From Rhododendron vialii (lineage: Eukaryota; Streptophyta; Magnoliopsida; Ericales; Ericaceae), in assembly GCF_030253575.1 (NCBI RefSeq), contig NC_080568.1:6361501-6425500 (forward strand): a DNA stretch of 64,000 nucleotides. Direction: 5' to 3'. The notes under the pieces were generated by a model that worked only from the letters and a program-made list of their open reading frames with translations, did no database searches and had not been told where the DNA came from. Position numbers and translations under genes: made by a program. Positions 1-13,095 of this stretch are shown here, piece after piece. Every line of letters starts with the position of its first letter. The first letter of the stretch is position 1.

Positions 1-521
1 CATGCCAAAATTAATTACCGAAAAAAAGGTATCTGTATATAGGTACTAAAGATTTTGCAGCCGATAAAAAAAATGTTGTGAATTAAGGCTCCGTTTGTTT
101 CGATGTAAAATGTTTTACAATGTAAAATATTTTCCATGTAAAATATTTTTTCAGAAAATAAATTTCAAATTTTTATTTTTCAGTGTTTGATTGGCACTTA
201 AAAATATTTTTAGAAATCAACAAAAAGTGTAGAGAAAGAGAGGAGCACTTAAACGGTAGAGAGATATGACAATATTGGAATTGAACGTGGATTAAAACTA
301 ACGATCGAAGAACAAAAAACAATATAAAGTAAGAAAAAAAACCAAGACACAAAGATTTACGTGGTTCTGACTTAAGTTGATTGCTTAATTGTATTACACG
401 GGGTGCTGGAGTGTTACACTATGATGAAAGTATGAAAGAGTTACAATGAGAGTTAGCCCTAGCTTTGCTTTTATAGTTACAAGCAAGCCAATACACAGAA
501 AATCCTAAAAATGCTAAAAAT

Positions 522-745
522 CGCATTTTTGCCCACCACCGACCGCCCAAGCGGAATCCAAAATCGCCTAGGCGAAAATCGCTGAGACCTCACCTGCTCA
601 ATTTTTGGCCTAGGCCGCCCAGGCGAAAATTCCTGCGACTCTGCCTGCTCCATTTTGCCCGAGTGGAAATTGTTGCAACTCAATTCTGCCCGGGCAAAAA
701 TTGCTACAACTTAATTCTGCCCAGGCGATTTTTACTGCTGCCTCG
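522..745. repeat. GC-rich degenerate minisatellite
   Basis: A GC-rich island in AT-rich surroundings. Variants of GCCCAGGCGAAAATT recur about six times (CGCCTAGGCGAAAATCG, CGCCCAGGCGAAAATTC, GCCCGAGTGGAAATTG, GCCCGGGCAAAAATTG, GCCCAGGCGATTTTT), separated by short runs such as CTGCGACTC or TTGCAACTC. Spacing is about 30-45 bases and irregular. It follows a stretch with ACGTGGTTCTGAC (about 358-372), wording I associate with plant LTR-type repeats, so it may be an internal array of a retroelement. The 68-residue minus-strand reading frame across it is taken to be chance. Confidence 0.5.
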
Positions 746-1498
746 GAATCGTCTTCAGACTCTTCACATCTCAACAAAATTGCCAATACATGCTAAGTAC
801 TTTTGTTCGCATAGCATTACTCTTAGCCAAATTTAAAACCAAATTGATCTGAAATGCGTACCTTTGTACCTTCGTTAACAGATCTTTATACAATTCTGCA
901 GTTGAAATTGCAAAGGTACCAATCTATTTCTATATAATGACCTGGTGGCCCCAAATTTATGCATTTGTGACCTATCTACAATTGAGAAACCAAGTTCTTG
1001 AGAAAAGCTGGATACCATTTCATAGGGACCCATTTCATATCATGAATCTAGCTATTCCTCACAGCTCTATGTACAAAGGTATAATTATGTCCTAGTGCCT
1101 TACAGCACAATATACATGATTAAGATACCCCACACAAGATATGGATATGGCCATGGGGAGAGGGACACATCAATTGTTGAATTTATAAAGTCTGATTCGT
1201 ACTCTTTTTTTTTAAAACATGGGTAGGATCTAACTACCATAAGGAAAATGCTGAAGACAGCCCAATGACTGTCGTTAGGGTTAAAAAGTGTATCCAATTG
1301 CGCGAAAATGTATATAAATATGTGGAAGTGTATGAAAAAGTGTAAAACGTGCATTGTAGTGCGTGTTTTTTTTTGTCTATTTTTTTTTATAACATAATTC
1401 ATGTGCATGAGCGAAAGAGGGAGGGCAAGCATGAAAGCATCCCTAATAGACATCCCAAACTATTATGATACATATACATTATGATAGTAAAAAATATA

Positions 1499-1735
1499 TT
1501 CCTTCCGTTTCATATTGAGAGCCTCATACTTTCTCTCTTACCATTTTTCAAATAAAAAAATCAACTACTTTCGTGTATATTTTTTCAATTTTTTTTGCAC
1601 TATATTAAAGATCTCGATTAGTACTTTAATTGGGTGCGAAAAAATTTTAAAAATTATACATGGAAATAGTTGATTTTTTTATTTGAAAAATGGCACAACG
1701 TTTCGTAGTGGACTCTCAATATGGAATGGAGGAAG
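1499..1735. mobile_element. Stowaway-like MITE
   Basis: Terminal inverted repeats are visible: the left end reads TTCCTTCCGTTTCATATTGA and the right end is its near complement (TCAATATGGAATGGAGGAA). Both ends are bounded by TA (1497-1498 and 1736-1737). The match extends inward through a run resembling TTTTTCAAATAAAAAAATCA. The TA target and CTYCNTCCGT-type ends are typical of Tc1/Mariner-derived Stowaway elements. There is no coding capacity. Confidence 0.75.
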
Positions 1736-3559
1736 TAAGTGAAAAGCAAAATGCAAAAGTAAAAAAGCGAGAGGTTCCCAAATACTGCATTAGAGTTGAA
1801 CCTCATAGAAAGGCTTGTTTTTTTTTTTTTTTAAGCTTTTCGTTATCAAGTGAGAGGGCGTTCCACTTTTTAGAAATAGTAATTTTAAGAAAAAGAAGGT
1901 AATTTCGAGGTCAAAAATCATGTGTTTACGCAAATAATTTTCCTACCAATATGGTTCTTGTTTGATAGATCTCATTGAGATTTTTTAAACGATACAAAAA
2001 AATTGAAAAATTATTTTTTATTTTCGTTTGAAATTACCTTCTTTTTGAAAAAGAAGGTTTTGGAAGAAAGCGGAACGGGGTCTGACTACCACTGCGACTG
2101 TTTGCCCTTGTCCCTTTAATCTTTGTACTTTTTTAAAAAATTAAAAAATTTCTTTTTGCCGAGAAAAAAAAAGTGACTATCACTGCGACTTCTGCTGAAA
2201 TTAAAGATCGGGCAGAGATGTCCCATAAAGGGGTGAATGATTTGGTTGAGTGACTGTAAGGTGGTCAAAATGTACCCAAATAACAGTGTCTAATTCGGTA
2301 ATTCCCCACTCACACTGAGAAAAACTCCAAGGCCTGCATTGCATATCACGTGAAGACAATTTGCTTGTCACAATCTTTGGCTTAGGAAAAAGAGGCCTTT
2401 AAATTGTTACTCATCCAAAGAGCCGAAAAGAGGAACAGAAAACCAAAAGATACCCTTTTGTTTTTTCTTGAAATATATCCTTGACTTGATCACTCTGATT
2501 TATCCCTTTTGATTGGGTCTCCCGTTAGCAAACGCACGCGTTGAAATTGACTCGAACACTCTAAGTTAATAAAAAAAATAGTTCACGAAGAGTGTTCGAT
2601 CAATTACATGCATGACCTGTAAGAGGGTCCACTTACTCTTCGTTCTTTTTATAATCCGTGCAGCAAAACAAGGCGCGCATTAGACTCACATGCACCGTGA
2701 TATAATGTGTGAAGGCAACATTTTATTTTTATTTTTTGTTGGTAGTGAGACGGTCTATTGCCAATGAGACTCGAATTAAAGACTGTTGAGATTGTAGAGT
2801 ATTCCATATCCACATACTCTCAGTCATCCCAATATAATTAATTAGTTTACTTGAGCAAGATGAGACCTTATATATGATTGAATTAAGTATTGGGTTATAT
2901 AGCCAGTGTTGATCCCTGGGACGAAGCCAGAATTTCTGTTAGGGAATATAAAATGCATGTCTAGAGAAAGATTAAAATTACTAACAAAAAGTAATAAATC
3001 TGGTACAAAAAACATAACAAAAGGAGAATAGCATTGTGTTTTGAGTAAGATATGAGAGCTAAAGCCAACCGAAAGAAATTATTGGAAATTTAAAATTTAT
3101 TTATTTGCTCACATTAATAGTTGAATTACCAACCAACGACGAATTCGTTCAATAGGTTTTTTGGAGAATAATAACCAACCTAATATGAATTATGTCAAAA
3201 GGGATAACATGTGAGAAAACAAAATGCATAAACAAAGAAAATCAATGACTAAAGACAGAATTACACACCCACCCCTCTCTTCAATGGATTAGAAAATGTG
3301 CTTTATAAATTGCGAGTATAAGGAGGAATGTCTAGGGACTTTTAAATGGAGCCCTCCAGTATGTGGTGTGATTGGTCTCTTAAGATTAATCGAGATGCGC
3401 GCATATTAATTAAGCCAACCCAAACACCTGGTCATTAAAAAAAATGCCTAGGGACTTATTTACCACCATCCAAAAGTTGTTTTCTTTAAAAAATTAGACG
3501 GGTCGACATTTTTTTGTGTGCACATCGTTTTATGCTTGAATTGTACATCATGAACTTTT

Positions 3560-3857
3560 GAATCAGATTGTAAAGCTCTAATTGATTGCATCAATGGCTT
3601 GTCTACTCATTGCCCGTGGGAGATTTATGCTATTATCGAGGATATCAAAGGTTGGGGAGCAGCTACAAATTGGTCTTTTGTTTGGTGCTCTAGGAATTTA
3701 AACTTGGTGGCTCACTGGCTAGCATCCAACTGCCTTAGTAGGAAAGTTTTGTCTTTACCGGGTTGTATTCCGCCTGGACTTCATGATTTGCTTGTAAGGG
3801 ATCTCCTTAGTTAGTTGGCTTGTTGTTTCTTATGATCATGTCAAAAAAAAAAAAAAA
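3560..3857 (+). pseudogene. LINE 3' remnant: RNase H-like (RVT_3) domain fragment with poly(A)
   Basis: An 84-codon frame after an in-frame stop at 3551 encodes the C-terminal part of a plant reverse-transcriptase-associated RNase H-like domain. It begins ESDCKALIDCING, followed by a W-F-W-C-S-R-N-L-N-L-V-A-H-W-L-A block, the 'WV.R..N..AH.LA' signature of that family. The stop is at 3812-3814, and about 30 bases later an A-run (3843-3857) looks like a retrotransposed 3' tail. No reverse-transcriptase core precedes it, so this is a 5'-truncated, dead non-LTR retrotransposon copy. A fragment of a domesticated RNase H-like gene is the less likely alternative. Confidence 0.65.
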
Positions 3858-3887
3858 CCTTTTGCAGAAGGGGATGGCTGGATTAGG

Positions 3888-4077
3888 AGATGTTGCCAAG
3901 CGGGAGTGTTTGGTAGTTGTGCCGAGCGGTCGATACAGCCGTTCATCTCGAGAATCGACAGCTTAAATTTTGACCGAGCAATAGACGGTTCAGATTTGTA
4001 TGTGCTCAAATTTAATCTAAGTTGTCTATGTCGAGATGAACGGCCGGATGTCGCTCGATAGCCCCGCTTGGCAGAGG
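3888..4077. mobile_element. Foldback MITE, family with CCGTTCATCTCG arms
   Basis: Inverted arms: GTTGCCAAGCGGGAG and CCGTTCATCTCG on the left, TCGAGATGAACGG and CCCCGCTTGGCAG on the right. The centre carries a GACGGTTCAGATTTG-like stretch. Related elements sit at 56948-57155 and, more diverged, 45590-45700. They share the arm words, the 'ACGGTTCAAATTT' core and the flanking word GGCAGCATC. No open frame of note. Confidence 0.5.
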
Positions 4078-6062
4078 TTGCTTGGTGGCAGCATCCGGGG
4101 GTGGCTACGGCAACTCTTGGCCCCATTGCGTCCCTGGTCCTTAATTGGTTGCGATTACCACGTGCGAAATGCACGGATTGTCAATAAAATTTTGTTTGTG
4201 GAGTCAAAGCGATGATTAGTTCCTATAATTGGGTCATTAATTTTTACTACTTTTCTTTAATACATGTCATCACTTTATGATGATGTAGCGGCTTTTCGTT
4301 TCTTCTATTTTCCAATCATCACTTAAAAATGAATCTTGCCAGGGTTTTATTTTTTTACCATCGTGCATTAACCTCTCCGTTACTCTAAGATTCTTATTTT
4401 TTAAGTACTTATTTCTCGCTTAATGAAACAGGTCATTCTTTCACAATACCTTAATTTAAAAAACATAACATTTATTTTTTAAATAAGTACTTATTTTAGT
4501 TAGCGGAACGGAGCCTAATTGCCAATGTGCCAACCCCGAGGTAACTCATGAGTTCTTGTTCCGCTAAGAGCTTTAGAGGTTTTTGGGCTTTTCAAGTTGT
4601 CTTTTTATTCTTTTTTTTTTTTTTTTGCATTTGTTAGTTTTGCGTCACACTTTTGTAAATTATTGTTTCATCTTGGCGAGACGAATCGAAAAAGTAAAAA
4701 TTATAATTTTTACCCTAATACTTTTGAAAATATTCAAAATAAAGCCCCTAAATTAAACTCAAAAAGCCCCTAAAACTTTCAGCGTAACAAGGCGGCTAGC
4801 GAAACGGCTATGAGCTTTACTGTGTGTACTATTCCAATTGTCATGTTGGGATTCAAATTAAGTATTTTTTTTTTCCAAATATTTGTATACATTAGCGGGG
4901 TTAGCGAGATGTTAGAAAATTAATCCACAAGTGATTTCAAAGGTTATATCCATAATCCTGAATTCCAAACGCCCACAACTAGGATCGAATCCTAATTTCC
5001 CACATGGAGAGAACAGAATTGACCAACTGGAACAAGAGCCCATTAATTGATAGATTCAAATTAAGTTGCTAAGTACATTTAAATGATCATAAGATGTTAA
5101 GCACTCGTGCTTCACCTTTTTCAAGTAAAGAGACACTCCGTATTCACAACTTTGGCATGTGGGCCATTTGATAATGCCAGGAGTTTCTTTTACCTATGTG
5201 CATGCATGATTGAAACAAACTTTCAGTGTGGGGTTTCTGATGATGCTCATCTTCTCTAGCCAACAGTGGCTTTGAAAGGGACTTGCAATCAGAGATCTAG
5301 AGAGATGGGACGGGCGATTGATTGCGTGAGCGGAAGCAGTAGCGTGAGCGGAAGCAGGGAGCGAGCGAGCTTGAAAGAGTCTTGAAAACACATACCAAAT
5401 TATGAAATTCGCGAGTGCGATAACTGAGACGTGGGAGCACAGTATTGTAAAAATTGAGGGCAGAAGTAAATGACAATTTGAAGAATTACGTGACTAAAAG
5501 TCTAAAGTTCAGTGAATCAGAGACAACATGGCTGAGATACGTGGGGTCCTTCGTTAGAGTGGGAGTACACTTGATCCCACTGTCCAGAAAGTGTTTTTTG
5601 GACCCAAAGTTTCTGCAATCTAATTTATCGACGGTACGGTACAGTTGGCGGGTTGTAAATTACATGTATACTCCATATACGACCACGAAAATCATAGGGG
5701 AGAGAGAGAGAGAGAGAGAGCAACCCAGTTATGGTAGACCTACAAAATGACTAGGAAACCTCCTTGCACATTCCTCCTAACTACCAACCAATCAACCATG
5801 TCATGTCGTAAATTTCACATTTTTTTGCTAATTCATCTTTTTGCAGGCTTTAAGAGGACCCAACATTAAATGGTCATTTCATGTCTACCAATGTGATTTG
5901 GACTTTCATGGCTTAATTCCTTCTTTACAGAAAGGATGGCACATGGGGGATTTGGAGATGTTGCAAAGCAGATTCTTCTGTAGAGCGCTCAGTCGTTTAA
6001 AGTATTTTTAACGGTTTGGATTAAAAATAAATTCTTTTAGGAAAATGTTAACTCTTCTCTAA

Positions 6063-6301
6063 GGCTTCGTTTCGGAACAAAAAAAAAATCATTATTTTTA
6101 AAGAAAGCAATTTCAAGCTCAAAAATTATGGGTTTATTGAAATCTAAAAATATGCAATATGAATCTTGTTTGGAAGATCTCGATGAGATCTTTTATACGA
6201 TGCAAAAAAAATTGAAAAATTATTTTTCATTTACTTTATTTTTGAGTTTGAAAATGTGAAATAAGCTGCTTATTTTTAAAGAAAGTTTCTGAAACGGAGC
6301 C
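6063..6301. mobile_element. Tourist-like (PIF/Harbinger) MITE, copy 1
   Basis: 239-bp element with ends GGCTTCGTTTCGGAAC and GTTTCTGAAACGGAGCC, flanked by TAA on both sides (6060-6062 and 6302-6304). The AT-rich interior contains GCAATTTCAAGCTC and AATATGCAATATGAATCTTG. The TWA target duplication and short terminal inverted repeats fit PIF/Harbinger MITEs. It is one of at least six related copies in the window. Confidence 0.7.
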
Positions 6302-7650
6302 TAACTCTTACAGCTTACAAGGGAGAGTTTATTTTCAATCTGGACAATTAATTATTGAAATAGACGGTCCAAATGCGCCCAGCAGGACACTTTACAAAGA
6401 GCTACTTTGCATATGGGCAATGGCCATGGTGAATGTGAAGATGCTTGTTCTTTTTTGTCGTAAAAAGAAAACTTGAATGTTTACCAATACTTTTTAGTAA
6501 AAAGTTTTTACAAAGGCAAAAGGAAAAAAAAAAAGCATATTTGGAATCTTGAAACAAGATTTTTTCTGATAATAAGAAAAAGAATTTTATTAACTTGGGT
6601 AGATATTACAACGAACAATAATATATAAGGAGATTGGTGAAAAGCTTGTTATCAAATGTATAGTCCAACTAAGTTGGCGAAACCCCTTCGACCAATCGCG
6701 TGCTTACCAAACACCAAAGGAAATTGGTAAGGCACCAACCAAAAAGATAATCAAGACGAAAAAGCCGACAATACCCCAATGCAAAATAGACACGGTAATA
6801 GCATACGCTAATACGCTAGTCGTGTATTTCAATGGTATGTTACCATTGTTAAGGCATGGGAAGTTGAAACTGTTGTGGGCCAAACTTCCTGGTTCGGACC
6901 ATCCTCGGCAGATTGAACCACGGGCGAAATCCTCTGGGGTTCGGCTTCATACTGGGGATCTTTAGGCAACCCTAAGAGGTACATTCTCTCTCACACTCAA
7001 AACCCTAGTACTTTGCCATTCCTCTGCACATGCTTACCCTCACACGAGAGGGCCTTACCGGAGCTCCTCCGGTCAGGTCTTTTAGTCGTGTGCTACCTGT
7101 GCAGGCTAGGTTGAAGAGCTAGGAACCCACTCCTATATGGATTGAACCACCAAAGAGGAATCTCATTCCTTGATCAGCAGCCTCACAGAAACTAATGCCT
7201 ATTGCATAGTTATATTGAAAGGTAGTTCTGTTGCATTTTCTGACGCAACTCAACTTGGCACTGATCACGCTCTTGGTAACAGAAAGAAAGAAAATTGTTA
7301 ACTAGCTGCGATCTAGTTCTGACTTAATATTTGCCTTTTAACTCCACTAACGTACCATTGGAGATGTCCTAAGATTCATTATTTGATGATGGGTTTTTCT
7401 TGTTAGGTTCTTCCTTAGTCGTCATCAGCAGATCAGGCCCAATAATTTGGCCTGCAAGTACAATAAAGGCTATGTTTATTTCCCTCAAAATCCTTTGTAC
7501 TGAAAAAATATTGCGTACCCATGTACCAGTTTGTTTTTGGCCGTTATCTCCTGTAGAAATTTTAAATCAATTTTTTTTTAAAAAAACTTTATCCAAACGG
7601 CCGTAAATGCAGGTACAAAGGAATATGGGCACAGAGGATTTGAACTCCGG

Positions 7651-7785
7651 AAAATGACGGCCAAGTATGTGTTTTGATAATTACTAGTACCCGCCAATGA
7701 CATTTTCAATATTAACAAATGTTCTGAGCATGTCTTTGACGGGTATTAATTATCAAAACACGTCATGGGCCGTCATTTTCCCTTT
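7651..7785. mobile_element. Short foldback MITE
   Basis: Arms of about 50 bases pair: AAAATGACGGCC followed by GTGTTTTGATAATTA on the left, and TAATTATCAAAACACG followed by GGCCGTCATTTT on the right. The loop is short (around TTCAATATTAACAAATG). No clear target duplication was found. Confidence 0.55.
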
Positions 7786-8400
7786 GAAATCGCGTATATT
7801 CGGACTAGGTTACACCTTCCCTAGATTGCAAGTTAAAGGGCCATAGAATGATGCCCCGCAATTTAATGTGGGCTCGTAAAGGGCCTTTTTTTAGGCCTTT
7901 CGTCCGTGTCTTAATGGGCCTCTTCACTGGATTTACATCAGTACTATCAAAGAAATCAGCCCAAAGTAGACCACAAAGACATAAGAGTTTCATTCTTTCA
8001 TCATTCTCTTTTTTTTTTTTCTTTTCCTTTTCATATTCCTCCGTTTACTCTTTCACAAATTCATGATGGACATATACGAGATGGCTGAAAAACACTTACG
8101 TGGTGCCTTTTGGACGTAGAGCTTAGACGGACGACACACCGAGACTAACCATTGGACTAGGTCAATCGTTCGATATAATATCGAAGTTAGGGTTGTGCCA
8201 AAGCCGAGGTGGAGGGGTTGGCATCTCACATCCGTTGCAAATGATGTCCAAGATAGACATATAAGGCCGTTCAAGACACTTCCAACTTGATAGCACCTCT
8301 CTATGCTTTTCTTTTATTGTACTGGTTTTTATTTTGTATTCTCGTGATGAATGAAATTATTTTTGTCGGGAAAAAAACCTTGATTTAGCCTTTTGGGTTA

Positions 8401-8635
8401 GCCCCGTTCTACAACACCTTAAAAAATAAGTATTTATTTCACATTTTCAAACTCAAAAATAAAGTAAATGAAAATTAATTTTTTCATTTTTTTGTATCGT
8501 TCAAAATATCTCAATGAGATCTATCAAACAAGATCCATATTTTCAAACAAATTATTTATGTAAACACATTTTTTTAGCTTGAAATTGCTTTTTTAAAAAT
8601 ACAAGTACTTATTTTGAGTTCTGGAACCGGACTCC
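8401..8635. mobile_element. Tourist-like MITE, copy 2 (opposite orientation)
   Basis: Left end GCCCCGTTCTACAACACC, right end AGTTCTGGAACCGGACTCC. The interior matches copy 1 in reverse (TCAAACTCAAAAATAAAG, ATCTATCAAACAAGATCCAT). It is flanked by TTA on the left (8398-8400) and TGA on the right (8636-8638), so the target duplication has probably mutated by one base. Confidence 0.55.
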
Positions 8636-9522
8636 TGAAGATAAATTTGTGAAGCAAACTTGTTGGGATGGACCAAGGTGGACAATACTTTTCAGGTGCA
8701 GGCTGGGCCAGGTATGAGGTACCAGGCAAAAATCAAACTATGGACAGCCAATCATTAGGCCAGTTAAGCAAAGGCCCCATGTTTTTAACACTTGAATGAA
8801 CAAATGGCACAACCTCTTCTATTTGGCGCAGACTTTTTTTTTGAAAGGAAATTTTTTTTATTGATCTTTAAAATTGTTACAAAGATTAAAAGGAACAAGG
8901 AAACGGGTGCTTTATCTACAGCACTATATACTACAGTCAACAGGTCAAAACGGGTTCATGAGCATGATTAAACCGTACTTACCGGTCTATATTCAATCCA
9001 CGCATGCACACTTGAACCATATATTAAAACCGTTCATATTCAACTCGTGACCGACATCAACCCGCCCAAACCCAACTCAATCAGCTCATTTCATTTGCCA
9101 CCTTTGACCCTTAGCAAAAGGCCAAAAAGTTTTTTGTTTATCTGAGCTGAAAAGACATGTAACTATACAAATGGTTAACCAAAACGAAGAAGTAGAAGAA
9201 AAAGTGAGATCTCACGTTTTATTTTCCAAACAACACTGTCAAGTTTGTAATATATATTTGTCTCTTCTCCCATATCAGTATCTCACTTTGAACAGCATAA
9301 AAGTAGCCTTTTTTAGTTGGAAGAAACTTTGTACTATCTCATTTTCACTATCATATGGTTTTTCTCTATTCTCCCACTATTTTTCTGTGTTGAGATTTTA
9401 TTCTAAATGTCAGGTATATAACACTATGCTGAGGGCATGTTTGACGCGGGATCGCAATTCTGAATTTGAAATACAAGAAACATGTGGCGCCGGTCACATG
9501 ATTCTCACGATTGGCTAGATAA

Positions 9523-9748
9523 GGCTCGTGCATAGAGGCACTATTTTTTTGAAAAATAAGGTAATTTCAAACTCAAAAATCTTGTGTTTACGCAAATAAT
9601 TTTTTTACCAATATGAATCTTGTTTAATAGATCTCTTTTATACGGTGCAAAAAAAAATCAAAAAATTATTTTTCATTTTCATTATATTTGAGTTTGAAAA
9701 TTGAAAAAAAAAAGAACTTTTAAAATAAGAACCTAAACTGGAACACCC
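9523..9748. mobile_element. Tourist-like MITE, copy 3 (degraded)
   Basis: Shares the interior with the other copies (GGTAATTTCAAACTCAAAAA, CCAATATGAATCTTGTTT, TTTGAGTTTGAAAATTG). The ends are worn (GGCTCGTGC and CTGGAACACCC). TAA precedes it and TTA follows. Confidence 0.45.
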
Positions 9749-10241
9749 TTAATACCCCACATGGCGGAAGAATACATTAGTTCGGACTTTTGGGATTATT
9801 TCCTCTTCATTTAATGGGAAAAACTGATTCTCCACTTTTTATCACATCCTTTATAAAGGAAAATGATTTTTGCACCTCACTTTCTTATAGATGTACTCTA
9901 AAATTTGTTTCTTATTAGTGTTTGTGTTATGTGTAATTTTAAGCACTAATTATAAGGACAAGTTTTGGATTACAGTTATAAAAAAACGGAGTGCAAAATC
10001 ATTACCCACCAAATGAAACATAGTACAACTAATCGTGGATTATATCTCTATATGCAATTATCTCATCTATTATCCCAAAATTCTCAAGTCCCTCATTCAA
10101 AAAATAATTGGGTAATCAAATTAACGTGCCCAAAGGTTTTGATTCCATCTTTTGGTAAAGCTCTGATTCCAAAAAAGGAAAAGAGAAGAAGCAGCACTAA
10201 ATTGCACTCTGTATTTTGTGAAAGGAAAAAGGCGAAATCTT

Positions 10242-11840
10242 CAATACACACTCCTTTAAGGTGAATATCATATGCACCTATTGTGTGATCCATATTGTGT
10301 CACCTCATAAAAAATTACCTGCTAAACCGGTCATTCATAACATTTTAGGTCTATCGTAACTTTTATACCAAAAATTCGTAACTTTTAATTCATAGCATTT
10401 TTCTTACAAATCATAACCTTTTAGTGCATATCGTAACTTTTACAAATGAATCGTAACTTTTTAGCAACAGATTCATAACATTTTTAGAATCATAACATTT
10501 TGGTGTATTTCATAACTTTATAAAAAAAAATCGTTACATTTTCAGTTCGTAACATTTTCACTACGGAATCGTAACATTTTAGTCCATTTCATAACTTTTC
10601 TATAATCAATTGTGCAATCGATTACTTAATCAATTTTTTTTTTGAACGGTAGTTAATCAAATATGTAATCTATTACGTGAATGTTCAATTTCATAATTGA
10701 TTAACTTTATAATTGATTTTTCAATTTGATTAGACATTATAATCAAATATATAGTAATTGATTTTGCAATTGATTACATATTCGATTAAACATCATAATC
10801 GAATATGTAATCAATTCTATTATGTAATCGATTAGACAATATAATCCATTTTGTAATTGAATTGAGTACGATTGGGTAACAATGTAAAGTCGATTACTCA
10901 ATCGATTTGCTAATTGATGGACCTCAGTAAGTCCTCTAATCAATTGCGATATAAGTTAAAAAAAACATTGCAATAGATTTAAAAATCAATTGTTCTGAAT
11001 AACACAAATAATTGATTACATGATAGATTATATTTCTTTGCGGTTTCAATTATGTAATTGATTGGTATTGATAACACTTGTAATCGATTACATTATCAAA
11101 TACGAGTATTAGTTATTTGTAATTCGGATGCTTGCACTAATTCCCAAAACACTAGTAGTACGTCTATTGACCAAAAAATAAGTAGCACGTCCTAAATATT
11201 GTTATCTTTTACACATAACCTAAAATGTATTGGTAAATTTATCTCGTCACCATCACTCTCTTGATCACCCATTAACTTTTTTTGTTAGTGTTTCCTACTT
11301 ATTAATACAGATGATTGACTTCGCTATTCCTTTTAGTTGGACCATTTATGTGAAAATTCACTATGCAATTAAAGATATTGTGAAAAATATTAAACATCAT
11401 AATATTTCAAAAAAAAAAAATTAAAAAAAATTGGCTACAAATATGAAACACTTTAAAAATCCTATAAAAAATGCCTTAACTTGACTTTTTATTACATTAT
11501 GATAATGATAGTATCTTTTTCCTTTAGTAATTATTGAGAACCTATTTTAAAGAAGTGAATTATTTTCACTTGAAATAATTTTAGCTTCAAAGTTTTTAAA
11601 AAATAAAATTATTATTTTTAACATAAATTAATTATCAAAACTAAAATTGGGGCTCATTTTTCTTTCAGCCCAAACTTATGGCCCAACTATTAATTCACAG
11701 AGTTTACCTGTTGCACTGGTAATAGGTTTTTTATTAGTAACCTATCGTAACATTTTAAAGGGTCCAGATCATTTTTCAAGCATCTAATGGTAATTAAAGA
11801 GGGTGCATATGATGCACACCCAAATAAGGGGTGTGTATTG
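10242..11840. mobile_element. Unclassified TIR-like element with two internal motif arrays
   Basis: The two ends are imperfect inverted repeats of about 38 bases. The left end (10242-10278) starts CAATACACACTCC and contains ATATCATATGCACC; the right end (11802-11840) contains GGTGCATATGATG and finishes GGGGTGTGTATTG. Inside, 10336-10600 carries about 14 copies of YRTAACWTTTT at roughly 16-21 base spacing, with one more near 11745. Positions 10600-11110 are dense in ATCGATTA, CAATTGATTA and their complements on both strands. No transposase-like frame is visible and I could not define a target duplication. It is probably a non-autonomous DNA transposon, but the superfamily is unknown. Confidence 0.45.
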
Positions 11841-12589
11841 TAGCACTTCTCAAAAAACGAGTTTGATCAATCATTTTTCACAGATACTGACCATTATGTG
11901 AGAAGTTTTTGAGTGCCAAGTGGGTACCACACACGTGGTACCCGTCGGCAATTCTTGTCGTTCAAACGTATTTTGGGCGGTCGGGATTTTTAGAGAGAGA
12001 TAACATTGGGGTGAGGGGAGAGAGAGAGAACAAATTTGGACCGTTCAAAATACGTTTGGATGGTTGGGAGGCACCCAAAAATTTCTCTCATTATGAACGT
12101 TTATTATGGTACCAGAACTAAAATACAAGTAGCAATTCAAAACCACAAAAAAACAGGATGGTATGGTATGGTATGTATGGAAAGCCATGCTATGAAGTAA
12201 CGGAAGTTATAGAAAAAAGGTCTAATTTTTCAGTGCCCGAAGCACGGTCACGTGGTGCTCCGAACACTCCAGCATCACACATTCTCGTAGGCTTTATCAT
12301 CAAATATATTAACCCACATAAATATGTAGTGCTGATATGATCTGGAGTACCACACCACGTGGGTGTGATTTGGGAATACTGAATAATTGCTATAGATCAA
12401 AAAGGGGGGTAGGAAAGGAAATAAGTATCGAATTTGACACGATCATACTAGTAGATATTTTTCTCAATAAAAAAAGAGAATGTGGGGATTGCAGAAATGA
12501 AAGAAAATGACCCCTCAACGGCCGTTTATTTTTGAACTTACAAATGTCGAATATTTAAAAAAAAAAATGAAAAAAAAAAAAAATTAGAG

Positions 12590-12737
12590 TGAGAGAAACC
12601 GTAGCTTGTCTTTCCTTTTCTAACACACCCCACCACTCCTCATTCAAAGGCAAGCAATCAGTACTCCCTGGTGTTCCTTCTCTCTCTTTTTCCTTATTCT
12701 TAAAGTACATCTCTCTCTCTCTCTCTCTAAATCCAGG
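12590..12737 (+). other. Probable 5' UTR exon of the kinase gene with CT microsatellite
   Basis: A pyrimidine-rich leader-like stretch contains a CT run (about 12710-12728) and ends AAATCCAG before GTAGGT, a good plant donor. A matching acceptor, TTTTGAGCAG, ends at 12901 and leads to the short region before the first coding exon. A small upstream frame starting ATGTCCAGC at 12920 ends after about a dozen codons and could act as an upstream ORF. The transcription start and this exon are inference; no transcript evidence is available. Confidence 0.35.
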
Positions 12738-13095
12738 TAGGTGAAGATGGTGCCGTTGAGTTAGTACGTTGAGTATTCTCCAAACTTATATTGTAGCATT
12801 GCTTTGTACTTACTCCTACAGGATTCTTACACTACACATTCTCATTTCTCTCTGTTTATACCGATATTCGTTTCCATTTTCTCAATTTCCATTTTGAGCA
12901 GGAACCGGAATACCATATCGATGTCCAGCAATTACGTTATCTCTACCGGACCGAGTATGTTTCCATACACGTAATCCCCCACCCTTTGATTCACCATCAT
13001 GTGTTCCTATCGAATTTTTATGTTTTAAGTGATCATAGGTAGAATCTTTTGTTCAATTTATTGAAGTTCTCAATTGGAAGAAGAAGTATATTATC

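Noticed and set aside
8056..8370. Possible second LINE 3' end (TTGTATTCTCGTGATGAATGA near 8335)
   Set aside because: The 3'-end wording is suggestive, but no protein-level similarity could be read upstream.
10320..11110. CRISPR-like spaced repeats
   Set aside because: The repeats are degenerate, very short and unevenly spaced, and the context is a plant nuclear genome; the block is described as an element-internal array instead.
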